64,000 nt of DNA from Deferrisomatales bacterium (lineage in GTDB: Bacteria; Desulfobacterota; Deferrisomatia; Deferrisomatales; Deferrisomataceae). Made by a program: the position numbers and the translations under genes. Each line of letters begins with the position of its first letter. The stretch's first letter is position 1. Below, piece by piece: positions 45,014 through 53,977 of this stretch. The stretch spans positions 1 to 64,000 of the forward strand of contig JAJRUI010000001.1 of the NCBI GenBank assembly GCA_024277875.1, given 5' to 3'. Under the pieces are notes generated by a model. That model made no database searches, was not told the origin of the DNA, and saw only the letters and a program-made list of their open reading frames with translations.

Positions 45014-46096
45014 ATGGAACGGCGCAGTTTCCTCAAGAAGGCGGGGGTGGCCGCGGCGGCCGGGGCGGTGACGTTCGGCAAGGCGCCCGCGGTGCTGGCG
45101 GCCAAGAAGTACAAATGGAAGATGGTCACCACCTGGCCGCCCCACTTCCCGGTCCTCGGCGAGGGTGCCGACTACCTGGCGCAGTGGATCGAGGAGATGA
45201 GCGACGGCCGGATCAAGATCCACGTGTACGGCGGCGGCGAGCTGGTGCCGCCCCTGGGGGTGTTCGACGCGGTGAGCCAGGGCACGGTCGAGATGGGCCA
45301 CGGCGCGGCCTACTACTGGGCCGGCAAGATGCCCGCGTCCCAGTTCTTCGCAGCGGTGCCGTTCGGGTTCAACGCCCAGCAGATGAACGCGTGGCTGTAC
45401 GGCGGCGGTGGGTGGGACCTGTGGAAGGAGCTGTACGCGGACTTCGGCGTGGTGCCGTTCCCGGCCGGGAACACCGGCGTCCAGATGGGCGGGTGGTTCA
45501 ACAAGGAGATCAAGTCCCTGGACGACTACAAGGGCCTGAAGATGCGGATCCCGGGGCTCGGGGGCAAGGTGGTGGCCAAGGCGGGCGGCAACGCGGTGCT
45601 CGTGGCCGGCGGCGAGATCTACACCAACCTGGATCGGGGCGTCATCGATGCCACCGAGTGGGTGGGCCCGTATCACGATCTCAAGATGGGGTTCTACAAG
45701 GCGGCCAAGTACTACTACTACCCGGGGTGGCACGAGCCGGGCACCGTGCTCGAGTGCATCGTGAGCAAGAAGGCGTGGGACAGCCTGCCCAAGGACCTCC
45801 AGGCCGTGATCGAGACCGCGTGCTGGCGGTCCAACCTCTGGATGCTCTCGGAGTTCGACGCCAAGAACAACGACTCCCTGCGCGAGTTGGTGGACAAGCA
45901 CGGCGTGCAGCTCCGGAAGTTCCCGGACGACGTGCTCCGGGGGCTCCACAAGCTGGCCAACGAGGTGGTCGCCGATCTCGCGGCGTCCGACCCGGCGAGC
46001 AAGAAGGTGTACGCGTCCTACCAGGCGTTCCGCGAGAAGATCGACCCGTGGACCGACATCTCCGAGCGGACGTACATGGAGGCCCTGCGACTGTAG
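45014..46096 (+). CDS. Tat-exported TRAP substrate-binding protein (DctP family), orphan
   Basis: A protein of 360 residues with a twin-arginine signal (ERRSFLKK and a following hydrophobic stretch). The mature protein resembles TakP/dimeric TRAP receptors: WKMVTTWPPHFPVLGEGAD, MRIPGLGGKVVAKAGGN, TEWVGPYHDLKMGFYKAAKYYY (in part). TakP-like receptors bind 2-oxo acids or similar organic acids. No membrane subunits are adjacent; it has its own promoter and terminator, so it must use DctQM encoded elsewhere, or those at 18445-20219. Confidence 0.9.
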   Translation: MERRSFLKKAGVAAAAGAVTFGKAPAVLAAKKYKWKMVTTWPPHFPVLGEGADYLAQWIEEMSDGRIKIHVYGGGELVPPLGVFDAVSQGTVEMGHGAAYYWAGKMPASQFFAAVPFGFNAQQMNAWLYGGGGWDLWKELYADFGVVPFPAGNTGVQMGGWFNKEIKSLDDYKGLKMRIPGLGGKVVAKAGGNAVLVAGGEIYTNLDRGVIDATEWVGPYHDLKMGFYKAAKYYYYPGWHEPGTVLECIVSKKAWDSLPKDLQAVIETACWRSNLWMLSEFDAKNNDSLRELVDKHGVQLRKFPDDVLRGLHKLANEVVADLAASDPASKKVYASYQAFREKIDPWTDISERTYMEALRL

Positions 46097-46120
46097 TCCC
46101 AGTCCCGGGACGAGAGAACA

Positions 46121-46161
46121 CGGCGGGCGGCCGCGCCACGAGCGGGCCGCCCGCCGTTTTT
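46121..46161 (+). terminator. Rho-independent terminator of the TRAP receptor
   Basis: A 12-bp perfect stem CGGCGGGCGGCC / GGCCGCCCGCCG with a 12-nt loop and five T. Confidence 0.92.
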
Positions 46162-46171
46162 CGTCCCCGGA

Positions 46172-46966
46172 TCAGCCGTCCGGCCGGGGCAGCCACTCCC
46201 CGATCCACCGGGCGATCCACCGGCCCGCCCGGCGGGCGTGCCCGGGCCGGGACAGCAGGTGGTCGGCCCCGGCCAGGGGCACGAACGCCTTGGGCTGGCG
46301 GGCCCGGGCGAACAGCTGCTCCCCCTCGGCAACCGGCGCGATCCGGTCCCCGGGCGCGTGGAGCACCAGGAGCGGCCGGCCGAGCTCGTCCAGGACCCGG
46401 CCGAGGTCGGCGCGTCGCAAAGACCCCAGGAGCCCGGGCGACAGCCGAAAGCGGCGGCCCAGCACCGTGACCGGCACCGGCCGGCCCGCGGCCTCGGCCT
46501 CGGCCATCTGGGGGAACGACCCGGCCACGTGCACGGCGTCGGCCGGGGCCGCGATGGTGACCACCCCGGCCACCTCTGCCGTGGCCCGGGCCGCCAGGAG
46601 CGCGGCCGCGCCCCCCAGGCTGTGGCCCACCAGGAACACGGGGGCCTCCCCCCGGCGGCCCCGCAGGAACGCCAGGGCCGCCCCGAGGTCGGCCGCCTGG
46701 GTGCCGAGGTCGGCCTCCTCGAACGCGCCCCCGCTCTCCCCGAGCCCGGTGAGGTCCACGCGCAGCGCAGCCACCCCCCGGCGGGCCAGCTCGCCGGCCA
46801 GGTGGTACAGGCCGGTCAGGTCCTTGGTGCAGGTGAAGCACGGCGCCACCACGGCCCACGCCCGGGGCGCGCCCCTGGCCGGCCGGTCGAGCCGGCCGGC
46901 CAGGGAGATCCCCCGGTCGTTCGGGAACCGGACCGCCTCCCGGACCACCCCGGGAGCCGGGGTCAC
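46172..46966 (-). CDS. Alpha/beta hydrolase
   Basis: A protein of 264 residues with nucleophile elbow GHSLGGAAAL, Asp in LHAPGDRIAP and His in GADHLLSRPG, a complete triad. It belongs to the serine aminopeptidase-like hydrolases that are often fused N-terminally to an OsmC domain; here the two are separate genes with the OsmC gene first and a GTGA overlap. Substrate unknown; a role with thiol or peroxide stress is inferred from the partner. Confidence 0.88.
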   Translation of the reverse strand: MTPAPGVVREAVRFPNDRGISLAGRLDRPARGAPRAWAVVAPCFTCTKDLTGLYHLAGELARRGVAALRVDLTGLGESGGAFEEADLGTQAADLGAALAFLRGRRGEAPVFLVGHSLGGAAALLAARATAEVAGVVTIAAPADAVHVAGSFPQMAEAEAAGRPVPVTVLGRRFRLSPGLLGSLRRADLGRVLDELGRPLLVLHAPGDRIAPVAEGEQLFARARQPKAFVPLAGADHLLSRPGHARRAGRWIARWIGEWLPRPDG

Positions 46967-47352
46967 ACCGCGACCAGTTCGAACGCCGGCGGCTCCACGA
47001 TGTGCCGTTTCACCGCGCACTGGTCCATCGCCCGCAGGATCGCCTTGCGGTACTTGTCGGGGAACCCGGCGGGCAGGTGGGCCTCGATCCGGATCCTGGC
47101 GATCCCGTGGCCGTCCTCGGCCCGCTCGGTGTCCAGGGTGACCCGCAGGTCCCGGGTGTCGATGCCGCGCTCCTGGCAGAACCGCAGGGCGAAGAACCCG
47201 GCGCAGGTGCCGATGGACGCGAGGAACAGATCGAACGGCGCCGGGGCGGTGCCGCCCCCGCCGGCCCGCTCGGGCTGGTCGGTCCGGATCGTGTGGCCCC
47301 GGTACTCGGCGTTCACGGCCACGCCGCCGGGAAAGGTGATCTCCATGGCCAT
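46963..47352 (-). CDS. OsmC-family peroxiredoxin-like protein
   Basis: A protein of 129 residues with the paired reactive cysteines of OsmC/YhfA proteins: Cys50 in ASIGTCAGFFALRFCQERG and Cys59 in the same helix. It should reduce organic hydroperoxides or bind thiol-reactive compounds. Coupled to the downstream hydrolase gene. ATG at 47352 or 47346; AGGAG lies just upstream. Confidence 0.9.
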   Translation of the reverse strand: MAMEITFPGGVAVNAEYRGHTIRTDQPERAGGGGTAPAPFDLFLASIGTCAGFFALRFCQERGIDTRDLRVTLDTERAEDGHGIARIRIEAHLPAGFPDKYRKAILRAMDQCAVKRHIVEPPAFELVAV

Positions 47353-47368
47353 GGGGGCTCCTCTTTTC

Positions 47369-47424
47369 GGGTTCCAGGTTCCGGGTCACCGATCACTGAT
47401 CACGGCAGTTCCCACCGATCACTG
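47369..47424. repeat. Heptad array 5
   Basis: Words GGGTTCC, AGGTTCC, GGGTCAC, CGATCAC, TGATCAC, GGCAGTT in period 7, in the spacer between the HD-GYP gene and OsmC. TGATCAC and GGTTCC words recur in arrays 3, 4, 7 and 8. Confidence 0.8.
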
Positions 47425-47468
47425 CCCCCAAAGTACCGCCGGGGACGGGGGTCGTCCAGGTGGTCGGG

Positions 47469-48812
47469 TCAGTGGACGACGGCGGTCAGGGGGGTGTTGG
47501 TCACGGCGTGGGTCGGCCGGCTGAGAACCGCTTCCGGGTCAAACCCCGCGGCCGACGGGTCCTGCACCCGGTCCACGGAGCGGGGGTACGCGGTGTCGTC
47601 CCCGGGCTCGGTGGCCGACAGGTCCACGTCCACGGGCGACGGCAGCCGGCGGCCGTCCGGGGTGGTCACCAGCCGGACCCACGGCCGCAGGAGGTGGTTG
47701 CGGTTCTGGCGGACCACCACCCCGAGTTCCCCGGTGTCCAGGACGACCACGGTGCCGATCGGGTGCACCCCCATGCACTGGATGAACCGCTGGACGTACA
47801 GGGGGTGGAACAGGGCGCCCGCCCACTCGAACAGCCTGCGCAGGGCCTGGGCCGGCGCAAGGGCGGCCTGGTACGGCCGGCGGGTCGTCATGGCGTCGTA
47901 CACGTCGGCCACGGCCCCCACCAGCCCGAACTTGCCGATGGACGCCCGCTCCAGCCCCCGCGGGTACCCGGAACCGTCCCACCGTTCGTGGTGGTTCAGG
48001 GCCACGGCCGCGCTGGCGTCGTGCACGTCGTGGGCCTCGAGCAGCTGGCGGGCGCCCCGGGCCGCGTGGGACCGCATCACCTCGTACTCGTCGGGGCTCA
48101 GGGGCCCCTCCCGCTTCACCAGCTCCGGCGGGATCTCCAGCTTGCCCACGTCGTGCAGCAGCGCGCCCACCCCGAGCCGCTTGAGTTCCTCGTCCAGGAT
48201 GCCCAGGGACGCGCCCAGGTTCAGGGACAGCACGGCCACGTTGATGCTGTGCTCGTAGGTGTACTCGTCGTAGTTCTTGATGCGCGACAGGCTGATCAGG
48301 GCGTCCCGGTTCCGGAAGATCGACCCCACCATGTCCTCGACCACCGCGTGGGCCCGCGCCCCGTCCACGGGTTCGCCCCGGGCCACCCCGTCGAACAGGG
48401 CCCGCACCACCCGTTTGGCCTCGTCGTACAGGGCCCTGGCCCGTTCGAGTTCCACGTCGAACGGGTCGGTGGCGGCCGGCTCGTCCCCCCCTGGCGCAGC
48501 CGTTTCAGCGGGTTCCCCGGCCTCGGGTTCCGGGCCCCGGGCGGGGCGCTCGAGGGATGCCTCGGCCTCCTCCCGGAGCCGGCGGTCCAGGTCCTGGTCG
48601 TACTCGTGGGCCGCGGCGGCGTGGACGCTGTCCAGGCCCCTGGACGTGTCGATGTACACGTGGGAGATGCCGTGGTCGATGATCTTCTGCACGTCCCGGA
48701 CCGACCGGACCTTGCGCCGGCTGGTCAGGAACGGGTGGTTGAACCACGGCGTGTTGAAATCCGTCACGTACATGCCCGGGACGAGCTTGTCGGACGGGAT
48801 CTTCTTGATCAT
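47469..48812 (-). CDS. HD-GYP domain c-di-GMP phosphodiesterase with N-terminal DUF3391
   Basis: A protein of 447 residues. Residues ~1-130 match DUF3391 (KIPSDKLVPGMYVTDFNTPW, then VQKIIDHGISHVYIDTSRGL). The HD-GYP domain (about 160-370) keeps the metal ligands: HDVGKLEIP near 219 and HHERWDGSGYPRGL. It should degrade c-di-GMP to GMP. Cytosolic. Monocistronic between repeat array 5 and the carboxyltransferase gene. Confidence 0.93.
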   Translation of the reverse strand: MIKKIPSDKLVPGMYVTDFNTPWFNHPFLTSRRKVRSVRDVQKIIDHGISHVYIDTSRGLDSVHAAAAHEYDQDLDRRLREEAEASLERPARGPEPEAGEPAETAAPGGDEPAATDPFDVELERARALYDEAKRVVRALFDGVARGEPVDGARAHAVVEDMVGSIFRNRDALISLSRIKNYDEYTYEHSINVAVLSLNLGASLGILDEELKRLGVGALLHDVGKLEIPPELVKREGPLSPDEYEVMRSHAARGARQLLEAHDVHDASAAVALNHHERWDGSGYPRGLERASIGKFGLVGAVADVYDAMTTRRPYQAALAPAQALRRLFEWAGALFHPLYVQRFIQCMGVHPIGTVVVLDTGELGVVVRQNRNHLLRPWVRLVTTPDGRRLPSPVDVDLSATEPGDDTAYPRSVDRVQDPSAAGFDPEAVLSRPTHAVTNTPLTAVVH

Positions 48813-48910
48813 CGGACCCCCCGGGGCCGGCCGGAGGTGAGGGAGCGTCCCGGCCCCGTCGGAGCCGGATCGGCCGGAGCGGCCTGGAACTTTACCGGAG
48901 CGGCGGACGC

Positions 48911-48945
48911 GCGACGGCCCGGCGGAACGTCCGCCGGGCCGTCGC
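48911..48945. terminator. 16-bp perfect hairpin downstream of the carboxyltransferase gene
   Basis: GCGACGGCCCGGCGGA and its exact complement with a 3-nt loop, 27 bp after the stop of the carboxyltransferase gene and before the HD-GYP gene start region. No T tract on either side. It is likely a transcription stop or an mRNA 3'-end stabiliser. Confidence 0.6.
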
Positions 48946-48971
48946 AGGCAGCGCGCTTCGTTCCAGGCCGG

Positions 48972-50705
48972 TCAGCCCTTGATCAGCCGGGGCAGGATCA
49001 TCTGGTGCTGGGCGCAGATCGACTTGGGGTTCTGGTAGGCCGCTCCGGCGAACGCCTTCAGGTACTGGCGGATCGCCGGGAAGTCCACCACCTCGTCCAC
49101 GTACCCGTGCTGGGCGCAGTACAGGGGCCGGGACCGGTCGTAGTACTTCTTGACCAGCGCGTTCATCTTCTCGATCGTGTCGTCCAGGGCCTTGCCCGCG
49201 TCCTGGTCTTTGACCAGCCGGCGCGCGTAAGACGCGGCCGCCGCGGTCTCCCCGTGCATCACGTACACCTCGGTGGTGGGGGTGCCCAGGGTGAACGCGT
49301 TGTGGTTGTTGGCCGTGGGGCCGCCCATCACGTAGTGGGCCGCGGCCGTGGCCTTGCGGAGCACCACCAGCATCTGGGGCACGTCGGTCTGTTCGATCGA
49401 GTAGATCAGGGACTGCCCGAGGCCCAGCAGTTCGGCCTTCTCCGCAATGTCGCCCACGTCGATGCCCGTGGTGTCCTGGAACCACACGATCGGCACCCGG
49501 TCCCGGCCGCACAGGGTCACGAACTCGTTCATCTTGATCAGGCCCTGGCGGTACAGCTTGCCGCCGATGCCCGGGTAGTCGGCGTACTCGGGGTAGCCCG
49601 GCGGCAGGAACCCCTGCTGGTTGCCGATCACCCCGCACAGGAACCCGTCGATCTTCACCAGGCCGCAGTAGATCTCCGGCCCGTACCCGGGGCGGAACTC
49701 CATGTGTTCGCTGCCGTCCACCAGCCGGGCCAGCACGTCCATGAACGAGTACGTGCGCTTCTGGTTGTACGGGACGATCTGGCTGATCTCCTCGGGCGCG
49801 TACTTGGGCTCCTTGGGCTCGGCCACCCGGAAGAACTTGGGCGCGTAGGCCGGCATCTCGGCCATATACTCCTTGATCCCGGTGAGCACGGCCTCCTCGG
49901 TGTCGTACACGTACCGGAAAAACCCGGTGGCGTCGTGGTGGATCTCCACCCGGCCCGGGGCCACCGCCTTGAACTTGCGGGTGGCCTCGATCAGGCTCAG
50001 GCAGCCCTCCTCGTCGAAGTAGCCCTTGGGCTGCATGCCGCTCACGATGCCGCCGCCGCCCACGGCCATGTTCGCGTCCTTGTGGGCGAACATCACGGTG
50101 GGGCTGATCGCCTGGTACCCGCCGCCGGCCGGGTTGGTGCCGTAGATCGCGGCCAGGATCGGGATCCCCATCTTCTGGAGTTCTGCGTGGCGGAAGAACG
50201 TGGCGCCGCCGCCCCGCCGGTCCGGGTACACCTGCTCCTGGTTGGGCAGGTCCACGCCGCTGCAGTTCACCAGCCACACCAGGGGCACGTTGAGCCGCTT
50301 GGCCAGGTCGGTGACCCGCAGGATGTTCTCGGACTGGCCGGCGATCCACGCACCGGCCATCACCTTGTTGTTGAACCCGATGATCACGGCCCACTTGCCC
50401 GAGATCCGGCCGATGCCGTCCATCACGCCCGTGGTGCCGAACGCGTTCTCCTTGGGGTCGTACAGGGTGTGCAGGGGGCACCAGGTACCCGGGTCCACCA
50501 GGTACTGGATCCGCTCCCACACGGTGAGCTGGCCGCGCTTGTGCACGCGCTCGTCGGGGATGCCCTCGTTGCGGATCCGCTCCTGCTCGGCCTCGAGCGC
50601 GTCCAGGACCTTGCGGATCTCCTCCAGGCTCTCCTTGGCCGCCTGGGCCTGGCGATCGGTCAGGGGTTGGCCGAAGTCGGCCATCTTCTCGAAGTAGGGC
50701 CTCAT
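48972..50705 (-). CDS. Acyl-CoA carboxyltransferase, glutaconyl-CoA decarboxylase alpha subunit-like (GcdA)
   Basis: A protein of 577 residues. LVDPGTWCPLHTLYDPKENA at the N-terminal half, YGTNPAGGGYQAISPTVMF and DTTGIDVGDIAEKAELLG (in the C-terminal half) mark the two crotonase-like carboxyltransferase halves; length and the GcdA-type inserts match glutaconyl-CoA decarboxylase alpha more than propionyl-CoA carboxylase beta. It transfers CO2 between an acyl-CoA and biotin. Biotin carrier and membrane subunits are not adjacent. Start ATG at 50705 follows GGGAGG. Confidence 0.88.
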   Translation of the reverse strand: MRPYFEKMADFGQPLTDRQAQAAKESLEEIRKVLDALEAEQERIRNEGIPDERVHKRGQLTVWERIQYLVDPGTWCPLHTLYDPKENAFGTTGVMDGIGRISGKWAVIIGFNNKVMAGAWIAGQSENILRVTDLAKRLNVPLVWLVNCSGVDLPNQEQVYPDRRGGGATFFRHAELQKMGIPILAAIYGTNPAGGGYQAISPTVMFAHKDANMAVGGGGIVSGMQPKGYFDEEGCLSLIEATRKFKAVAPGRVEIHHDATGFFRYVYDTEEAVLTGIKEYMAEMPAYAPKFFRVAEPKEPKYAPEEISQIVPYNQKRTYSFMDVLARLVDGSEHMEFRPGYGPEIYCGLVKIDGFLCGVIGNQQGFLPPGYPEYADYPGIGGKLYRQGLIKMNEFVTLCGRDRVPIVWFQDTTGIDVGDIAEKAELLGLGQSLIYSIEQTDVPQMLVVLRKATAAAHYVMGGPTANNHNAFTLGTPTTEVYVMHGETAAAASYARRLVKDQDAGKALDDTIEKMNALVKKYYDRSRPLYCAQHGYVDEVVDFPAIRQYLKAFAGAAYQNPKSICAQHQMILPRLIKG

Positions 50706-50847
50706 CCCAGAATCCTCCCTTTTCTAGATGAACGGACGCGGTCAGAGTATCGGCGAACCTGCCTGCGGGATGCAAGAACCGGCCCAGCCCCTGCCGGGCC
50801 GGGCGGGGCGATCGGCCGGGGGCCGGGGGCGGTCCTGCGGTGAAATG

Positions 50848-51660
50848 TCAACGCTCGGAGGCGAAAACTGCTCCGGCCCGGCCTTGCCCGGCCAGCCCGT
50901 GGCGGCGGTGCCGGTTCTCCGGGTCCAGCAGGTATCCGTGGCGCACCCGTCCCAGGCTCGACAGCATGCTCGCCTTGATCCCCGGGTGTTCGGCTTCCAG
51001 CCGGCCGAGCAGCGCCTTGACCTGCTTGCGCTTCTGCTGGGTGCCGCACACCGGGCACCCGCAGCACACCACCGGGAACCCGCGGGCCGCCGCGAACGCG
51101 CGGATGTCGGTCTCGAACACCCGGCACAGGGGCCGGATCACCACGTTCTCGCCGTCCTCGGCCTGGAGCACCGGCGGGATGCTCTTGATCTCCCCGGTGA
51201 AGAACTGGCTGAGCAGCAGGGTCTCGATCAGGTCGTCGGCGTGGTGGCCGAGGGCGATCTTGTCGCACCCCTCCCGCCGGGCCACCCCGTACAGCACCCC
51301 CCGCCGGAGCCGGGCGCAGAACGAGCAGTAGCTCGACGCCGGGTCCCGCCTGGCCTCCACGATCTCGTAGATCCGGGACGGCTCCGTGAAGTGCGCGTAC
51401 CCCCTGGCCCGGCAGTAGGCCTCGATCGGGCCGGTGTCGAACCCGGGAAAGCCCGGCTGCACCGTCACCGCGACCACCTCGAACCGCACCGGCGCCCGGC
51501 GGCGCAGGGCGTGGAGGCAGTGGAGCAGGGTCCACGAGTCCTTGCCCCCGGACAGGGCCACCAGCACCCGGTCCCCGTCCTCGATCATGCCGTAGCGCAC
51601 CACGGCCTGGCCGGCCCTGCGCAGGATCCGGCGTTCCAGGTTGGTGCTGCCGGCGCTCAT
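50848..51660 (-). CDS. TtcA-like tRNA 2-thiolation/ATP pyrophosphatase protein
   Basis: A protein of 270 residues with PP-loop ALSGGKDSWTLL and the TtcA-type cysteines SSYCSFCARLRRG and CCGCPVCGTQQKRKQ, which in TtcA hold an iron-sulfur cluster for 2-thiocytidine formation at tRNA position 32. The Cys-rich CCGCPVC insertion supports the TtcA/TtuA superfamily; exact tRNA target unproved. ATG overlaps the stop of the dehydratase-like gene upstream. Confidence 0.88.
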   Translation of the reverse strand: MSAGSTNLERRILRRAGQAVVRYGMIEDGDRVLVALSGGKDSWTLLHCLHALRRRAPVRFEVVAVTVQPGFPGFDTGPIEAYCRARGYAHFTEPSRIYEIVEARRDPASSYCSFCARLRRGVLYGVARREGCDKIALGHHADDLIETLLLSQFFTGEIKSIPPVLQAEDGENVVIRPLCRVFETDIRAFAAARGFPVVCCGCPVCGTQQKRKQVKALLGRLEAEHPGIKASMLSSLGRVRHGYLLDPENRHRRHGLAGQGRAGAVFASER

Positions 51661-52652
51661 CCCACCCCCTGGAGCATCTCGACGAAGCTCTCGAGCCGGG
51701 TGCGGGTGCGGGCGTCCACCGCCATCGGCCGGTCCCCCTCCAGGGTGAGCACTGGCACCCCGACGGTCTTCCGGAGGATCATGTCCTCCATCTGCCGGAA
51801 GCAGAACGCCTGCACGTAGTGCACGATCCCGTGGATCCGGCGCCGGGCGATCTCCCGCCGGATGTCCTCGACCCGGCCGAACACGTCGTACGGGTAGGTG
51901 TACCGGCGGTAGGCCTCGTCCAGGGGCAGGTCCGGGTACGGCAGGCAGAACTGGCGCTGGGTCTCGTTGAACACTACCCGGGCGCCCAGGGACTCCAGGA
52001 ACCCGTACAACCCCTCCACGATCGGCGGCACCCCCACGTACCCCAGGCGCACCGGCCCGGCCAGCGCCGGCCGGGTCCGTGCCTCGTCCAGGAACGCGTC
52101 CAGGCGGGCCGCGTACGCGTCCGGGTCCCCCTCGAAGTCGCTGGCCGACACCAGCCACAGGTGGTTCTCGGCGCCAGTGACCCGGTCTTCCTCCCAGGTG
52201 AGCCGGTCCACCTCCAGAGCCCGGGCCCGCACCGCGTCGAGCCGCGCCTTCTGCGCTTCTGCCTCGGCCCGGGTCGTTCCCAGGCGCTCGCACAGCCGGT
52301 CGATCTCGGCCGACAGGGCGGCGCGGTCGCGGTCGTACGGGTACGCGAACGGGATCGTGGCAAGCCCCTAGTACTGCCAGATCTCCACCAGGGCCTGGGT
52401 GTTGGAGCAGTCCCCCGACATCACCCCGACCACGGCCTCCACCCCGGCCCGGTGGGCCGCAGAGTAGATCCCCTTGATCCAGCCGCAGGTGCTGGCCGGG
52501 AACCCCGCGGTCTCCGCCTGCTCCACCAGGGCCCGCCGGTCCGGGGCGGTGATGAACGCGTTGTTCAGGTCCACCGGCACCCGCCCGGCCGCGAAGACCG
52601 CCTCCACCGGGATCGTGGTGGTGAGGCCGACCCGGCCCGCCGCGTCACTCAT
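51657..52652 (-). pseudogene. 2-Hydroxyacyl-CoA dehydratase/benzoyl-CoA reductase D-subunit-like protein, interrupted by an in-frame TAG
   Basis: The frame of 331 codons resembles HgdB/BcrC-type subunits. Conserved Cys lie in PASTCGWIKGIYSA, MSGDCSNTQ and VQAFCFRQMEDMILRK, the ligand set for the iron-sulfur cluster. A TAG at 52368-52370 interrupts the frame after WQY, and similarity resumes immediately with GLATIPFAYPYDRDR in the same frame, so nothing else is missing. In relatives a Lys, Arg, Gln or Glu is likely at this place. It may be a point mutation, sequencing error or readthrough codon. Upstream is a small membrane protein gene, downstream ttcA (ATGA overlap). Confidence 0.8.
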
Positions 52653-52965
52653 CGCGGATGAACAGCCAGTAGATCAGGAACGCGCCCACCACCACCGCGC
52701 CCCCGCTCAGCAGGAGGATGTTCTTGTTCGGGCCCGACTGGGGGCCGGCCACGGTGGACCGGACCACGAAGCTCAGGGCCAGGGCGCCGGCGAGAACCGC
52801 GAACGTCACCCGCCACTTGAGCACGAGGGACACCACCAGCAATGCGCCCAGGCCCGCCATGCCGTACGGGTGGGTGAACAGGGCGATCAGCTTGTCGTTG
52901 GTCACGTTGGCGAACAGGGCGTTCCAGTCCACCGACGCCAACCACTCCCGGACGGTGTCGAACAT
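52645..52965 (-). CDS. Small membrane protein
   Basis: A protein of 106 residues with three hydrophobic segments (about 33-50, 52-70 and 83-102) and a polar N-terminal part. No family recognised; similar small proteins occur beside HgdB/BcrC-like genes. It starts the three-gene minus-strand operon (this gene, dehydratase-like gene, ttcA) and overlaps the second gene by 8 bp. ATG at 52965 follows GGAGG. Confidence 0.75.
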   Translation of the reverse strand: MFDTVREWLASVDWNALFANVTNDKLIALFTHPYGMAGLGALLVVSLVLKWRVTFAVLAGALALSFVVRSTVAGPQSGPNKNILLLSGGAVVVGAFLIYWLFIRDE

Positions 52966-53131
52966 GGGCGTCCTCCGGTCGGGGCCACGGGCGTGCGCGG
53001 GCCGAGTCTAGCAGAGGCGGCCGGGCCGCACCAACCGCCGCGGCTTGACGCGGGGCCGCCGGATCGGCGACAAAGGAAGAACCGCCCCGGCGCGTCCGGC
53101 CCGGGGCCACTCCCCGTTCCCGGAGGCGCCC

Positions 53132-53875
53132 GTGGGCTCGTACCTGGTACTGTTCGGCGCCGGCCTGGTGGCCGGCACCCTCAACGTGATCGCCGGCGGC
53201 GGCTCGTTCCTGACCCTGCCGATCCTGATCTTCCTGGGCTTGCCGCCCACCGTGGCCAACGGCACCAACCGGGTCGGCATCTTCCTGCAGAACGTGGCCG
53301 CGGTGTGGGGGTTCAACCGCCACCGGGTGCTCGACTGGCGGTACGTGGTGTGGGCCGCCGTGCCCGCCACCTTCGGCGCGGCCCTGGGCACCTGGGCTGC
53401 CGTGCGTATCGGCGAGGACGCGTTTCGCAACGTGCTCGCGCTGCTCATGATCGGGGTCACCCTGTGGACCCTGTGGGATCCGCTCAAGAAGGGCCGCCGC
53501 CTGCTGGAGGCGGGAGAGCGGCCCCGGGTGGCGCCCCTGGCCGCGGGGTTCTTCCTGGTGGGGATCTACGGCGGGTTCGTCCAGGCCGGGGTGAGGTTCC
53601 TGATCCTGGCCACCACCACCCTGGCCGGCCTGGACCTGGTGCGGGGCAACGCGGTCAAGGTGCTGAGCGTGCTGATCTACACCGCCCTGTCCCTGGCCAT
53701 CTTCGCGTGGCAGGACAAGGTGGTGTGGGACCTGGGCCTGGCCCTGGCCGCGGGCACCGTGGCCGGCAGCCAGCTCGGGGTGCGCCTGACCGTGCTCAAG
53801 GGCCACCGGTGGGTCAAGGCCGTGGTCACCGCCGCCGTCATCGCGTTCGCGGTCAAGCTGTTGGTGATGGGATGA
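53132..53875 (+). CDS. TauE/SafE family sulfite/organosulfur exporter
   Basis: A membrane protein of 247 residues with about eight hydrophobic helices. AGTLNVIAGGGSFLTLPIL and TVANGTNRVGIFLQN (helix 1-2) plus the repeat GIYGGFVQAGVRFLILA mark the family, which exports sulfite, taurine or other anions. The substrate is not apparent. GTG at 53132 follows CGGAGG. An in-frame ATG at 53045 lacks support. Confidence 0.9.
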   Translation: MGSYLVLFGAGLVAGTLNVIAGGGSFLTLPILIFLGLPPTVANGTNRVGIFLQNVAAVWGFNRHRVLDWRYVVWAAVPATFGAALGTWAAVRIGEDAFRNVLALLMIGVTLWTLWDPLKKGRRLLEAGERPRVAPLAAGFFLVGIYGGFVQAGVRFLILATTTLAGLDLVRGNAVKVLSVLIYTALSLAIFAWQDKVVWDLGLALAAGTVAGSQLGVRLTVLKGHRWVKAVVTAAVIAFAVKLLVMG

Positions 53876-53879
53876 AGCC

Positions 53880-53977
53880 GGTTCGAGGTTCGAGGTAACC
53901 GGTGATCGGTGACCGGTAACCCACGACTCAAAACGCAGAACCTGCATCGCCTGACCGCTGACAGCTGACAGCTGAAC
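53880..53977. repeat. Heptad array 6 (14 words)
   Basis: The longest array: 14 words in exact register from GGTTCGA (twice) through GGTGATC, GGTGACC and GGTAACC (twice) to GCTGACA (twice) and GCTGAAC. It ends on the first bases of element copy B. Words change stepwise, so neighbouring words are most alike. Confidence 0.9.

Noticed and set aside
52368-52370. Pyrrolysine codon
   Set aside because: As a preferred explanation: the family has no known pyrrolysine and no pyl gene is in the window; kept only as a possibility.
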